Of a DNA stretch of 64,000 nt, positions 27,530 through 36,302 are shown piece by piece. Origin of the DNA: Verrucomicrobiaceae bacterium UBA1938 (GTDB lineage Bacteria > Verrucomicrobiota > Verrucomicrobiia > Verrucomicrobiales > Verrucomicrobiaceae); the NCBI GenBank assembly GCA_002336895.1, contig DDFC01000025.1, forward strand, positions 1 through 64,000, read 5' to 3'. The translations under genes were made by a program, and so were the position numbers. Positions within the stretch are counted from its first letter, which is position 1. Every line of letters begins with the position of its first letter. The notes under the pieces were generated by a model, which ran no database searches, had not been told where the DNA came from, and worked only from the letters and a program-made list of their open reading frames with translations.

Positions 27530-29335
27530 TTATGGTGAGGTGACGGAGCTGTCTGCCATGCCGCTTTTATACGCGATGGCCCGCACCCTGATGCCCGGCT
27601 GCACACTGATGGCACCGCAATACACATAGCCTCGGGTGCGTGTCGGTGTGGTGCCATCCAGCGTGTAGCGGAACCACGCCCCTGGTGTTGAAGACTTGAG
27701 CGTGATGATTTTGCCATCATTGCTGAACTCCGGCTTCCCGCAGGGTTCCGTACCCTCCTCATACAGACCGCAGTCAGGATAATTCTTCACCACATCCCAG
27801 GCGAGTCTTTCGATGGCACGCGCCTGCTCCGGGGTGAAGGTGGTCTCGATGGGAAGAGTCTTGCCCTCAGGCGCTTCACGGTAAAAGGCGGAATACCAGG
27901 TGAGATCCACCAGATACGCGCCATTCGCCGAATTGTGGATCGGCCCTGCTGCAGGATGCACCTGGTCATTGAACAGCAGCGGATAGAAGGAACCAGGCTT
28001 CACACCGGGAAACTTACCTTGGTCGATCATGTTTTTGATCCAGCCCATCGCCAGCGCGCTGGGGATGATGTGCGCGGTTTTTCCATCGGCGATCTGTGGA
28101 TTCAGCCGATGCTGCAATTCTTCCACATAGAGCAGCATGGCGCTCATGGATTCCTCCCAGGTCAGCGCCGGAAAGGTTTTCTTCATCTGGTAGCTCGGCA
28201 CGGTGCCCGCATCACTGGGGCGTGCGCGCTTCATCTCAACCCACTCGCAGTAGAGCCACGGCTGCAGATCGGGTGATTTTTCGCGAAATTTGCGGATGAA
28301 GCTGATCTCGGCGGCAATTTCCTTGTCCAGATCATAATCACGCGGCTGCAGCGTGATCAGGTCCACCTTGCCGATCTTGTTCCAGTATTCGTCCCATGTC
28401 GCAGTGCCGCGCTTCTGCGACTGCATTTCCTTGGCATTGGCCAGCTTGTCATTTTTGTACTCACCCGTCGCCACGGCCCAGTTCTCGCGCGTCAGCGCAC
28501 CAGGGCGCAAAAACGACTCCTGTCGGTGAGCATAGCCAGCCGTGCGTGCATAGCGCCAGAAGCCACCACAGGTGCCGGTCAGGCTGTTGCCGATATGTGC
28601 GGTGAAAAGCCCCGGCTTCGCCTGCCCCTTCAGCAGATACGTCACTGGCACCTCCAGGCTCGGCGCTGCGCGATCCTGATCTATCGTCACAGCCGTGATC
28701 GTGGTGTTCTTGTCCACATGGATCGGCTGGGTGTAGGTCTCACCGTGTTTGGCCGTGGGTGTGCTGCCATCCAGCGTGTAGCGAATGACGGCATCACGTG
28801 GACCGCTCAGCTTGATGTCGGTCGGTTGATCCAGATCGTTCCCTGCCGGATTAAATGCGGGCCTGTTGGGAGTGGCGGTGGCAAACAGATCAAAACCGAT
28901 CGCGCTGTAGTTCACAGCGTCTTTGCCTTCCACAAAAGGAGTGAAGATTGCCCCTTTGTTTTCACCACCCGCGAGCAGCCGGTCTCCCGCATACACTTCC
29001 ACCTTGCCCATCTTGGGGGTTGCACCCGTCGGCATTGAAAGGCGTAACCAACGGTAGAGTTTCGCGTTCTCAAATTTCACCTCCGTCCAGCTTTTCGCGG
29101 CCACCGCATTGATCGTGGTCAGTGTCACATATCCTTCCGTGCGGGAAGTGTTCGAGCCCTCCAGCCTGGCTCCCATCATGGTCTGCTCCGTGCCGGGCTG
29201 TGGCTCAAAGCGCAGGCGGTTGCAGGCTGGGAGAGACTTTTCAGCCCCATGCAATGGCATGGCCGAAAGTGCGGTCAGCCACAGAGACACAAGCAGGGAC
29301 ATTCCTCCCAGAGGATGGGTTGGGTTCGTTTTCAT
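27530..29335 (-). CDS. Secreted SGNH-like protein with two chitobiase C-terminal-type domains
   Basis: Exported 601-residue protein. Signal peptide ends near AMPLHGAE. A discoidin-like beta domain (about 40-150) leads to a first chitobiase/hexosaminidase C-terminal beta-sandwich (IRYTLDGSTPTAKHGE, about 180-235). A central SGNH-like domain starts with TAHIGNSLTGTCGGFWRYA and ends with NDQVHPAAGP, giving the expected Ser, Asn and His. A second beta-sandwich (FRYTLDGTTPTRTRG) closes the protein. It may be a sugar esterase held to glycan by accessory domains. Confidence 0.8.
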   Translation of the reverse strand: MKTNPTHPLGGMSLLVSLWLTALSAMPLHGAEKSLPACNRLRFEPQPGTEQTMMGARLEGSNTSRTEGYVTLTTINAVAAKSWTEVKFENAKLYRWLRLSMPTGATPKMGKVEVYAGDRLLAGGENKGAIFTPFVEGKDAVNYSAIGFDLFATATPNRPAFNPAGNDLDQPTDIKLSGPRDAVIRYTLDGSTPTAKHGETYTQPIHVDKNTTITAVTIDQDRAAPSLEVPVTYLLKGQAKPGLFTAHIGNSLTGTCGGFWRYARTAGYAHRQESFLRPGALTRENWAVATGEYKNDKLANAKEMQSQKRGTATWDEYWNKIGKVDLITLQPRDYDLDKEIAAEISFIRKFREKSPDLQPWLYCEWVEMKRARPSDAGTVPSYQMKKTFPALTWEESMSAMLLYVEELQHRLNPQIADGKTAHIIPSALAMGWIKNMIDQGKFPGVKPGSFYPLLFNDQVHPAAGPIHNSANGAYLVDLTWYSAFYREAPEGKTLPIETTFTPEQARAIERLAWDVVKNYPDCGLYEEGTEPCGKPEFSNDGKIITLKSSTPGAWFRYTLDGTTPTRTRGYVYCGAISVQPGIRVRAIAYKSGMADSSVTSP

Positions 29336-29363
29336 AAGCGAGACAGGTTGCGATGAAGCGCGC

Positions 29364-30251
29364 CTACTGCGGCCAGTACTGGGCGATCTTTTTCTTCAGA
29401 AACTCCACACTGCGCGCGAGCTGCTCCATGCCATCCACGCCGTCTTCGATGCTGATCCAGCCGTTGAAGCCCTTGCTCTTCAGTTCAGAGAAAATGGCGT
29501 CATAATCGTTGAGACCTTTGCCGATCTCGCCGTGGCGCAGCCGCTTGGCGTAGCCCATGGCGCCGCCTTCCTCCTTGCGCAGGTCTTCGATGGTTCCTTC
29601 CGCCAGATAACGGTCGCTGGCATGCATCGTCACCACACGGTGGGAGACACGCTTCAGCAGCTCCACCGGGTCTTCTCCTGCCAGGTAGGTGTTGGAGGGG
29701 TCGTAGTTGACGCCAAAGTTCGGATGGTTCACCGCATCCACCAGCTTGCAGAAAACATCCATCTTCTGCGCAAATTCGGGATACTCCCAGAAATCGTCCT
29801 TGTAGTGGTTCTCAATGATCAGCGTGATGCCGCGCTCCTGAGCATAGGGCAGGCAGGCGTAGATGGAATCCGCCGCCAGCTTCACCCCTTCATCGATCGA
29901 GAGCTCCGGACGGCGCTGCCCGCTGAGCACGCGGCAGTACGAGCCGCCAAGCGTATGCGTCATGTCAATCCAGCGCTTCTGTTTGGCGATCTCCTTTTCG
30001 CGGAAGGCTGCGTCCGGATGCGTGAAATCCGGGGAGCAGCACATCATCGGGATCACCCGGCCCGTATCTTCCACTTCCTTCCGGAAGCGCGGCCAGTTGT
30101 TCTCATCGGCCATTTCCAGGAATCCGGCATACCATTCCAGGCCCTGCACATCGAGCTTGGAGGCGAGCTGGATCCATTCGGAGACGGTCATGGTTCCTTC
30201 TTTGCAGAGGGCCTGCATGAAGGCTTTGGGGAAGGCGGCGAGCTTGGGCAT
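29364..30251 (-). CDS. Sugar-phosphate isomerase/epimerase family TIM barrel
   Basis: Cytosolic 295-residue xylose-isomerase-like barrel, without a signal peptide, unlike the exported relative at 13405. Probable metal ligands occur in ITLIIENHYKDDFWEYP, FGVNYDPSNTYLAG, VVTMHASDRYL and GWISIEDGVDG, the usual Glu-Asp-His-Glu set. A CCSPDF segment may be part of the active site. Start at 30251 puts MPKLAAFPKAFM first; the SDR gene's stop is 10 bp upstream, so the two are probably cotranslated. Confidence 0.88.
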   Translation of the reverse strand: MPKLAAFPKAFMQALCKEGTMTVSEWIQLASKLDVQGLEWYAGFLEMADENNWPRFRKEVEDTGRVIPMMCCSPDFTHPDAAFREKEIAKQKRWIDMTHTLGGSYCRVLSGQRRPELSIDEGVKLAADSIYACLPYAQERGITLIIENHYKDDFWEYPEFAQKMDVFCKLVDAVNHPNFGVNYDPSNTYLAGEDPVELLKRVSHRVVTMHASDRYLAEGTIEDLRKEEGGAMGYAKRLRHGEIGKGLNDYDAIFSELKSKGFNGWISIEDGVDGMEQLARSVEFLKKKIAQYWPQ

Positions 30252-30261
30252 GTTGGGGGTG

Positions 30262-31062
30262 TTATTTGGAGGGAATGGTGGTGGTGTCTTTTGGCGGATT
30301 GCGGCCGATGAAGGGGTGCTGCTCAAGGTCAAAGACTTGGCCGCTGATCGGGCCGCACTCGTCGGCCAGCAGCCACGCGGCGCACGCAGCGATCTCATCG
30401 GGCCACAGGATGCGTCCTGCGGGGGCATAGACCTTGGGCAGGTCGGCATACCAGTCTTCGCGCAGACCGTGCTCGCGTTTGCGCTTGGCTTCGTTTTCCG
30501 TCAGCACCCAGCCGGGGTTGATCTGGTTCACGCGCACGCCGTTTTCACGCATCAGGGTGTCGCCCAGATTGCGGGTCAGCGTCATGAGCGCGCCTTTGCT
30601 CACGCTGTAGGGCATCAGGTTGGGCTCGCCGCTGTAGGCGTTCACGCTGCCGATGTTGATGATGCTGCCATGCGTTGCGCTCAGGTGCGGCAATGCAGCA
30701 CGGATGATCAGATAAGGCACCACGCAGTTGATCTCCAGCATGCGGCGGAACCACGCACCGTCAGTGGTCTGGATGTTGCCCGTGCCCACCTGCGCGGCGT
30801 TGTTCACCACAGCATCCAGTTTGCCAAAGGCTTTCACGGCGGCATCCACCAGAAGCTGCGGGGCGGCCTCATCTGCCAGATCTTTGATCACCAGGGTGGC
30901 ATTTTCTGCGCCGAGCTCTGCGACGGTCTGCTCTCCCAGATCCTGCTCCAGGCCATGGATGACGACGCGGGCTCCTTCGGCAACGCAGCGTTTGGCGATG
31001 GCTTTGCCGATGCCGGTGACACTGCCAGTGACGATGATGACTTTGTTTTGAAGACGGGACAT
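30262..31062 (-). CDS. Short-chain dehydrogenase/reductase (SDR)
   Basis: Cytosolic NAD(P)-dependent oxidoreductase of 266 residues. Rossmann motif TGSVTGIGKA near the N-terminus, NNAAQVGTG, catalytic Ser in INIGSVNAY and YSVSKGAL (Tyr and Lys). Typical classical SDR length. Placed between a sugar isomerase and an FAD oxidoreductase it probably oxidises or reduces a sugar hydroxyl. It starts 6 bp after the FAD oxidoreductase stop. Confidence 0.92.
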   Translation of the reverse strand: MSRLQNKVIIVTGSVTGIGKAIAKRCVAEGARVVIHGLEQDLGEQTVAELGAENATLVIKDLADEAAPQLLVDAAVKAFGKLDAVVNNAAQVGTGNIQTTDGAWFRRMLEINCVVPYLIIRAALPHLSATHGSIINIGSVNAYSGEPNLMPYSVSKGALMTLTRNLGDTLMRENGVRVNQINPGWVLTENEAKRKREHGLREDWYADLPKVYAPAGRILWPDEIAACAAWLLADECGPISGQVFDLEQHPFIGRNPPKDTTTIPSK

Positions 31063-31068
31063 GTTGTT

Positions 31069-32457
31069 TTAAGAATCAGTAAAAGGACCGGCATTCTGCC
31101 GGGAGAGGGCTTCGCGCACACGCTGACCATTCAGCGAGGCCACGGCGGTTTTCTCGGTCAAACTCATGGCCGCAGCGCATCCCGCCGCCTCGCCCAGCGC
31201 CATGGCGGTCACAGTCACCCGGGTGGAGGCATGCGCACCGCGTGTGGCACTGTGGCAGCGGCCTGCCACGAGGAGATTTTCGATCTTTTGCGGCACCAGA
31301 GAGCGGTAGGGAATGTCGTACGGTCCGGGCTGCACCTTCTCCGGGTTGAAGTCGTTTGCGCTGCCCACCACAGTTTTATTGGGGTGCAGATCCAGGTACC
31401 AGCAGCCGGTGGCGATGGCATCGTCAAACCGGCGGCCCTGCATGACTTCCTTTTCATTCAGCACGTGCTGGCCGATCAAGCGGCGCGACTCACGCACACC
31501 GATCCATGGGTAGGCTTCGAGGAAATAGGAGTCCGCAAAGGCGGGGATGTCCCGCTTCCACGCACGGTGCATCGCCAAGGCGTCGGCGCGGCCCTGCATC
31601 TCGGCACGGCTCAGGTCGGCGGCATCGGTTGGGTTCGCAGGCACGCGCACGCCATGGATGTAGATTTCGTCGTTCGCATACATGAACATCACGCCCGGGC
31701 CGTAGAAATGAGGTAGTTCGCCCAGTTCCTGCGCCTTCACCAGCGCGGCACGGCATAGCTTGCCGATATCCGGCACCTTCTGCACTTTTCCGATGCGGAA
31801 ATGCAGCGTCAGAGGTTGCACTTCCGTGCTCTGCTCAGTCGGTGCACCCGCCCAGGCTGCCACATCGGCGTCGCCTGTACAGTCGATCACCACCTTCGGT
31901 TTGATGCGGACCAGACCATCTTTGTTGGCGATCACCACGGAGGTGATGCGGCCATTGGAGGACTCGGCATCGCAGGCGAAGGAATTAAACAGCACCGTCA
32001 GCCTGTCACCGCAGGCCTGCAGCTCGTGGTCCAGCAGCACCTTGAACTCAAAGGTGTTCGGGATCGTCGGATTATGCGGTTTGATCTCCTTCGCATCCGC
32101 CTTGCACACGCCCGTCTTGGCCAGCAGTTCCAGCGCGATGCCACGTACCACCACGCGATGCGTCTTGATGTCTGCGATGCCGTCAAAGTAGGGCAACCCC
32201 ACGCTGGTGATGATGCCGCCTGCGAAGGGGGCTTTTTCCACCAGCAGCGTCTTCGCGCCATTGCGTGCCGCACTCAGCGCAGCAGCCGTGCCTGCGCAGC
32301 CTCCGCCGCACACCAGCACATCCGTCTCGATCTCTCGCATAGGTGCCTTGGCCGCCACCTGCTGTGCAGAGGCCACGGGAGCCGCCGCGACGACGGCAGA
32401 CGCCTTCACAAAAGCACGCCTCGTATGGCGGTCACTGCTGGTTGGGCTGGGATTCAT
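31069..32457 (-). CDS. FAD-dependent oxidoreductase with Tat-like signal
   Basis: Predicted exported flavoprotein of 462 residues. The N-terminus MNPSPTSSDRHTRRAFVKASAV resembles a Tat signal. The dinucleotide-binding strand is DVLVCGGGCAGTAAALSAARNG, with LLVEKAPFAGG after it; a second FAD contact is IDCTGDADVAAWAG. It belongs to the FAD_oxidored (PF12831-like) group that also includes the protein at 47098. ATG 32457 is preferred to an upstream frame that lacks a signal. Confidence 0.87.
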   Translation of the reverse strand: MNPSPTSSDRHTRRAFVKASAVVAAAPVASAQQVAAKAPMREIETDVLVCGGGCAGTAAALSAARNGAKTLLVEKAPFAGGIITSVGLPYFDGIADIKTHRVVVRGIALELLAKTGVCKADAKEIKPHNPTIPNTFEFKVLLDHELQACGDRLTVLFNSFACDAESSNGRITSVVIANKDGLVRIKPKVVIDCTGDADVAAWAGAPTEQSTEVQPLTLHFRIGKVQKVPDIGKLCRAALVKAQELGELPHFYGPGVMFMYANDEIYIHGVRVPANPTDAADLSRAEMQGRADALAMHRAWKRDIPAFADSYFLEAYPWIGVRESRRLIGQHVLNEKEVMQGRRFDDAIATGCWYLDLHPNKTVVGSANDFNPEKVQPGPYDIPYRSLVPQKIENLLVAGRCHSATRGAHASTRVTVTAMALGEAAGCAAAMSLTEKTAVASLNGQRVREALSRQNAGPFTDS

Positions 32458-32558
32458 GACTTGGAGCATTAACGGAACTTCATCCGCCAGTTCCACGACA
32501 AAGTCTGTGTGAAATGCGCCAGGCTGCAAGGTTTTGCATCATCGCCATTTTCAGACGC

Positions 32559-32590
32559 AAAAACGCCGGGTCAGCTCCTGCCCCGGCGTT
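32559..32590 (-). terminator. Intrinsic terminator within the long minus-strand run
   Basis: AACGCCGGG (32562-32570) pairs perfectly with CCCGGCGTT (32582-32590). On the minus strand the hairpin is followed by five T. It lies just after the stop of the gene at 32618 and before the next gene's start at 32457, so it probably splits the locus into two transcripts. Confidence 0.8.
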
Positions 32591-32617
32591 CGATGGATCA
32601 AAAACTGGTGAGTCCGC

Positions 32618-33295
32618 TTACTTTGCCACGCCCTTGATGCTGAAGTCGTCGTAAATCACGTCTACTTTATTGGTGGTGATACTCACTACCGTCTTGTGAT
32701 CATGCGCCACGCCGGGGGACTGGAAGGTGCTGACGACCTTGCCGTCGATGCTGGTTTCGACCACATCGCCCTGGGTGCGCACGGTCAGTGTGTGCCACTC
32801 TTTGAGAGACACCGTGGTGGGTGACGATTTCGTCCACTTCTGCATGTTGGCCTTGTCCTCGGCGGTCAGCGTGGGCGGCACGGCCTTCTTGCGCGTGTAG
32901 ATGTCGTTGCTGAAGGTCCCTGTCTTGGCATCGGCCACCACGACCGCCTTTGGATTCACCGAGATGCTGCAAATGTGCCCCGCGTGCGAGCCTTTGTAGT
33001 CCTTGTCATCCAGCCAGATGTTGAAGCCCTTGGCCTGATCACTGACCAGCTGAAACTTCACAGACACTTCCAGATCCGTCTCCGGTGCGATCCGGATCAC
33101 ATCCACAGCGTTGTGATCCGACTCCGGTGCCGTGATACCCACCAGCACTCCGCCTTTCACCACACTCGCGCTCTTGTAGTGGCCCCAGGCCTTGCCGAAG
33201 CCGTCGGTGGCGAAGTCGTCTGAGAAAATGACGCGCGGGTAATCTGCGGCCAATGCGGCAGTGGAGAGCAGGGCGAGGCAAAGAATGAATTTCAT
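32618..33295 (-). CDS. Secreted jelly-roll protein, 225 aa (paralogue of 12643)
   Basis: Exported protein with signal peptide MKFILCLALLSTAALAAD. The mature part has the same layout as the protein at 12643: IFSDDFATDGFGKAWGHYK opening, DLEVSVKFQL strand, a VPPTLTAEDK segment, EWHTLTVRTQGDVVETSIDG and a final DVIYDDFSIK strand. This resembles DUF1080/LamG-type carbohydrate-binding domains. No catalytic residues can be named. It is the 3' gene of the upstream half of the run, followed by a terminator. Confidence 0.78.
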   Translation of the reverse strand: MKFILCLALLSTAALAADYPRVIFSDDFATDGFGKAWGHYKSASVVKGGVLVGITAPESDHNAVDVIRIAPETDLEVSVKFQLVSDQAKGFNIWLDDKDYKGSHAGHICSISVNPKAVVVADAKTGTFSNDIYTRKKAVPPTLTAEDKANMQKWTKSSPTTVSLKEWHTLTVRTQGDVVETSIDGKVVSTFQSPGVAHDHKTVVSITTNKVDVIYDDFSIKGVAK

Positions 33296-33349
33296 GGCAG
33301 GTGTGGGATGAGAGAAGCAAATACGGCGGACCGCCTCCCATCACACAAG

Positions 33350-34306
33350 CTATTTCACGAACTTCTTCACAAAATCGAGCACCGAGCGCGTGAAGGTCCA
33401 TTCGCCGGTTTCCGGCAGGCATTTGGAAGGCGCGCTCACCCAGCTTTCGATCACGATCTGGTCCGGCCTGCCGTCCACGGCGGCGTAGTCATAGCCCTGC
33501 TGCATGATGGAGGTGTACCACGTGCTGTCGTCTGCCAGTCCGCGCTTCAGCATGCCGGGATAGCCGGAGGCCCAGTAGATGAGTGAAAAGGGCAGCTTTT
33601 TCTGACGGCAGTGGAGCTCCAGCTGCCGGACCTCCTTCCAGGAGCCTTTCTGCTGCACATTGAAGCGCAGCCAGTCCACATCCAGGCGGTAAAAATCCAG
33701 TCCCCGCACCTTCTTTTCCACAAGCTGCTGCTGCAGTCCTTCAATCCACGTCTTGTGCTCTTCGACGCTCGCAGAGGGGTAGGCCTCGATGTCGCCAATC
33801 AGCACGTCCGGGAAATGCTGGCGCACCAGCGCGATGTAGTTGGCCGTCTCCTTCATCGCATACTCATCGCTTTCATGGATTTGCTCGCGGGCACAGACCA
33901 GCGGCTCGTCCATGGCGATGGCGTAGAGATTCGCCCCCAGGCTTTGCAGCCTCTCCCAGTTCTTGCGCTCGGCATTGAAGCACGCTTCGCCGGTCTTGCC
34001 CCAGGGCTTCACCGCTCCCACCTCCATCGCCAGCCGCAGCTTCCACTCCTTCATCATGCCGAACCACTTGCGCAGTTCGTCATCGCTGAAGTGTCGCTGC
34101 AGGTTCAGGTCGGTGATGAAGAGCACATCAATGTGCGCTCTCGTTTCCTTCCATGCGTCCGGCTGCTCAAAAAGCTGCCGGAATGCCAGGCACTTGTCCT
34201 GCCCCGGCGGGCTGATCCAGACCGAGGGTTTGGGGGCTTGTGCCTGGGCAGCTGTCATGCAGCCACAGACAGCCAGCGCCAGAGCCGTCAGAAGTCGAAT
34301 GCTCAT
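33350..34306 (-). CDS. Exported glycosidase-like protein of unknown function, 318 aa
   Basis: I cannot name the family. The N-terminus MSIRLLTALALAVCGCMTAAQA is a signal peptide, possibly lipoprotein-type. The body alternates strands and helices like a TIM barrel (VLFITDLNLQRHFSD, NLYAIAMDEPLV, VLIGDIEAYPS, LDFYRLDVDWLRF, FSLIYWASGYPG), and the acidic residues at strand ends (DE in AMDEP, E in DIEAYP) resemble retaining glycoside hydrolases. That is inference. It sits 32 bp after the alcohol dehydrogenase gene. Confidence 0.72.
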   Translation of the reverse strand: MSIRLLTALALAVCGCMTAAQAQAPKPSVWISPPGQDKCLAFRQLFEQPDAWKETRAHIDVLFITDLNLQRHFSDDELRKWFGMMKEWKLRLAMEVGAVKPWGKTGEACFNAERKNWERLQSLGANLYAIAMDEPLVCAREQIHESDEYAMKETANYIALVRQHFPDVLIGDIEAYPSASVEEHKTWIEGLQQQLVEKKVRGLDFYRLDVDWLRFNVQQKGSWKEVRQLELHCRQKKLPFSLIYWASGYPGMLKRGLADDSTWYTSIMQQGYDYAAVDGRPDQIVIESWVSAPSKCLPETGEWTFTRSVLDFVKKFVK

Positions 34307-34338
34307 GCGATTCAAGGAAAATGGAGGCAGTCAGATGA

Positions 34339-35364
34339 TCAGACCGGGCGCAGCACGCTCTTCACGACTTCTCCCTTGTGCATCTTCTCAAAGGCTTCGT
34401 GCCATTCGGTCACGGGCCAGACGCCGCCGATGATGGGCTTCACGTCAAACTGGCCGCTGCTGAGCAGGGCGATCACGCGTTCCCAGATAGGCCAGTTGTG
34501 GCTGAAGCTTCCCTGAAGGGTGATGTTCTTCTGCACCAGCGGGTCGAGGTTGAAGCCGAGAGGCTGGGGGCCCCAGCCCACCTTGCTGATCCATCCGGCC
34601 GGGCGCACGATGTCGAGCGCGATTTTCAGCGTGATGCTCGCACCTGCAGCGTCAATCACTCCGTCGCAGCCCAGGCCGTCGCGGGCGGTGGCCCAGGGCT
34701 TGGCATCGCCGATGATGACTTCGCAGCCATACTGCTTCGCGATTTCCAGACGATGAGCATCCTGCGGCAGGCCCACGATGGCAACCTGTGCGCCGCAGAG
34801 GCGTGCCATGGCAGCGCAGAGAATGCCGATGGTGCCTGGGCCGAGCACGACAACGCGGTCGCCGGGCTCGATGCGGGCGTTTTTCACCACGGCGCTGTAG
34901 GCCACGCAGCAGGGCTCGGTGAGGCAGGCCTGCTCAAAGGGAAGCTGGTCCGGCACATGGTGCAGGATGCGGCTGGGCACACGCACATACTTCGTCATGG
35001 CGCCATTCACGCCGTAGCCGAAGCCCTTGCGGGTCGGGTCCAGATTGTAGAGCCCGCGCTTGGTCATCGGGTTGTTCGGGCTGATGATGGCGGCGGTTTC
35101 GGAGACCACGCGGTCGCCCACTTTCCAGCCTTCGACTTCCTTGCCCACTTCCACGATGCGTCCGCCGAACTCATGGCCGAGCACGACGGGGTAGTTCACC
35201 GGCCAGGAGTGGTCTGCGGTCCACTGGTGGAGGTCGGAGCCACAGACGCCCACATTGGCCACTTCGAGGAGCACGTCCTCGCTGCCGATGGTGGGTGTTT
35301 CGATTTCACGGACTTCGACGGAGCCTTTTTCAGGCGCGTAATTGACGACGGCGGCGGATTTCAT
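34339..35364 (-). CDS. Zinc-type alcohol dehydrogenase (MDR superfamily)
   Basis: Cytosolic 341-residue medium-chain dehydrogenase, probably sugar or polyol oxidising. The catalytic zinc site is present (C41-G-S-D, H64-E65 in VLGHEFGG). The NAD-binding stretch is VVVLGPGTIGILCAAMARLCGA. The four cysteines that normally bind structural zinc after residue 90 are missing: that region reads SETAAIISPNNPMTKRG. The gene is 20 bp after the HPS-type gene and presumably shares its promoter. ATG 35364 gives the normal N-terminus. Confidence 0.9.
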   Translation of the reverse strand: MKSAAVVNYAPEKGSVEVREIETPTIGSEDVLLEVANVGVCGSDLHQWTADHSWPVNYPVVLGHEFGGRIVEVGKEVEGWKVGDRVVSETAAIISPNNPMTKRGLYNLDPTRKGFGYGVNGAMTKYVRVPSRILHHVPDQLPFEQACLTEPCCVAYSAVVKNARIEPGDRVVVLGPGTIGILCAAMARLCGAQVAIVGLPQDAHRLEIAKQYGCEVIIGDAKPWATARDGLGCDGVIDAAGASITLKIALDIVRPAGWISKVGWGPQPLGFNLDPLVQKNITLQGSFSHNWPIWERVIALLSSGQFDVKPIIGGVWPVTEWHEAFEKMHKGEVVKSVLRPV

Positions 35365-35384
35365 GGGTTGGGAAAGAGGTGGAA

Positions 35385-36083
35385 TTAGAAAGCAGGAACG
35401 TCCTGAGCATGCACGGCCTCGCAAATCATGCGCAGGGAGGCTTCGAGATTGCCGTCCGCCGTTTTGAAGGCGTCAGCGTCGATGGTGAGCGGAGCGCCGA
35501 GCACGACGAGCGGAGCGCCGTATTTGGGGCACTGGATGGCCTGCTCCAGGCTGAGACCTCCCACGGCCTGCACAGGGATTTTGACGGCGTTCACGACCTC
35601 GCGCAGCTGGTCCAGCGGGCTGGGCATGCGCTTGCCGGCGGCGGCGATGCCGCGGCGCTCGTCGTAGCCGATGTGATGGATCACGTAGTCGCAGCCGAGG
35701 TCTTCGAGCCACTTGGCGCCATCGACCATGTTCTCGGAGATCATGTTGTCTCCCATGACCTTGCAGCCGAAGTCCTTTCCGGCGTTCACCACGCATTTCA
35801 CGGTTTCTGCGTGTGCGCGGGCCATGACCACGACGTGGGTGGCTCCGGCCTTGGCCATCATCTCGGCCTCCAGGTAGCCGCCGTCCATCGTCTTGAGGTC
35901 GGCGACGATCGGGGTGTTTGGGAAAGCCTTGCGCAGGGCGCGGACACCGTGCAGACCTTCAGCGAGGATGAGCGGAGTGCCGGCCTCCAGCCAATCCACT
36001 CCGGCGCGCATGGCTAGGGCGGCGGTTTCGAGCGCTTCGTCGATGTTCGTCAGGTCGAGGGAGATTTGAACGATGGGTTTCAT
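35385..36083 (-). CDS. Hexulose-6-phosphate synthase-type enzyme (OMP decarboxylase superfamily)
   Basis: Cytosolic TIM barrel of 232 residues. The catalytic signature D62-L-K-T-M-D67 (IVADLKTMDGG) matches hexulose-6-phosphate synthase more closely than 3-keto-gulonate-6-phosphate decarboxylase, which has DxKIAD. HHIGYDERRG and PVQAVGGLS form further active-site loops, the latter a phosphate site. HPS joins formaldehyde and ribulose-5-phosphate or runs in reverse; KGPDC decarboxylates a keto-sugar phosphate. No SIS-type 6-phospho-3-hexuloisomerase lies nearby, so the reaction here is uncertain. First gene of the minus-strand run. Confidence 0.85.
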   Translation of the reverse strand: MKPIVQISLDLTNIDEALETAALAMRAGVDWLEAGTPLILAEGLHGVRALRKAFPNTPIVADLKTMDGGYLEAEMMAKAGATHVVVMARAHAETVKCVVNAGKDFGCKVMGDNMISENMVDGAKWLEDLGCDYVIHHIGYDERRGIAAAGKRMPSPLDQLREVVNAVKIPVQAVGGLSLEQAIQCPKYGAPLVVLGAPLTIDADAFKTADGNLEASLRMICEAVHAQDVPAF

Positions 36084-36302
36084 GGGCGGTTGTGGGTGCA
36101 GATTAATGCAGAACCCTGCATCTGCGTCACGACAAAGATTATTTGAAATGCGACGGGCGGGCAGTTGCGCGCGGCTGGTGCTACGCCATGCTGTTTTCCT
36201 GTGACGACCCCCCGGCGATCTGATGCCCCTTTGAGACCCCGCGAGCGCACCAAGCGCCCTGCGACGGAAATAGCGCGCTGGCGGAAGCAGCGTGCTGCAT
36301 GG
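36084..36302. promoter_or_regulatory. Divergent regulatory region between catabolic run and PAS-AraC gene
   Basis: The two genes are transcribed away from this interval, so the run's first promoter and any regulator binding sites should be here. Part of it may code for an N-terminal extension of the regulator (TTG 36165 or GTG 36201 in frame). I see no clear direct or inverted repeat that would mark an operator. Confidence 0.4.

Noticed and set aside
29863..31716. Plus-strand open frame of 617 codons opposite the isomerase, SDR and FAD genes
   Set aside because: It is antisense to three clear enzyme genes and has low-complexity composition with no recognised motif.
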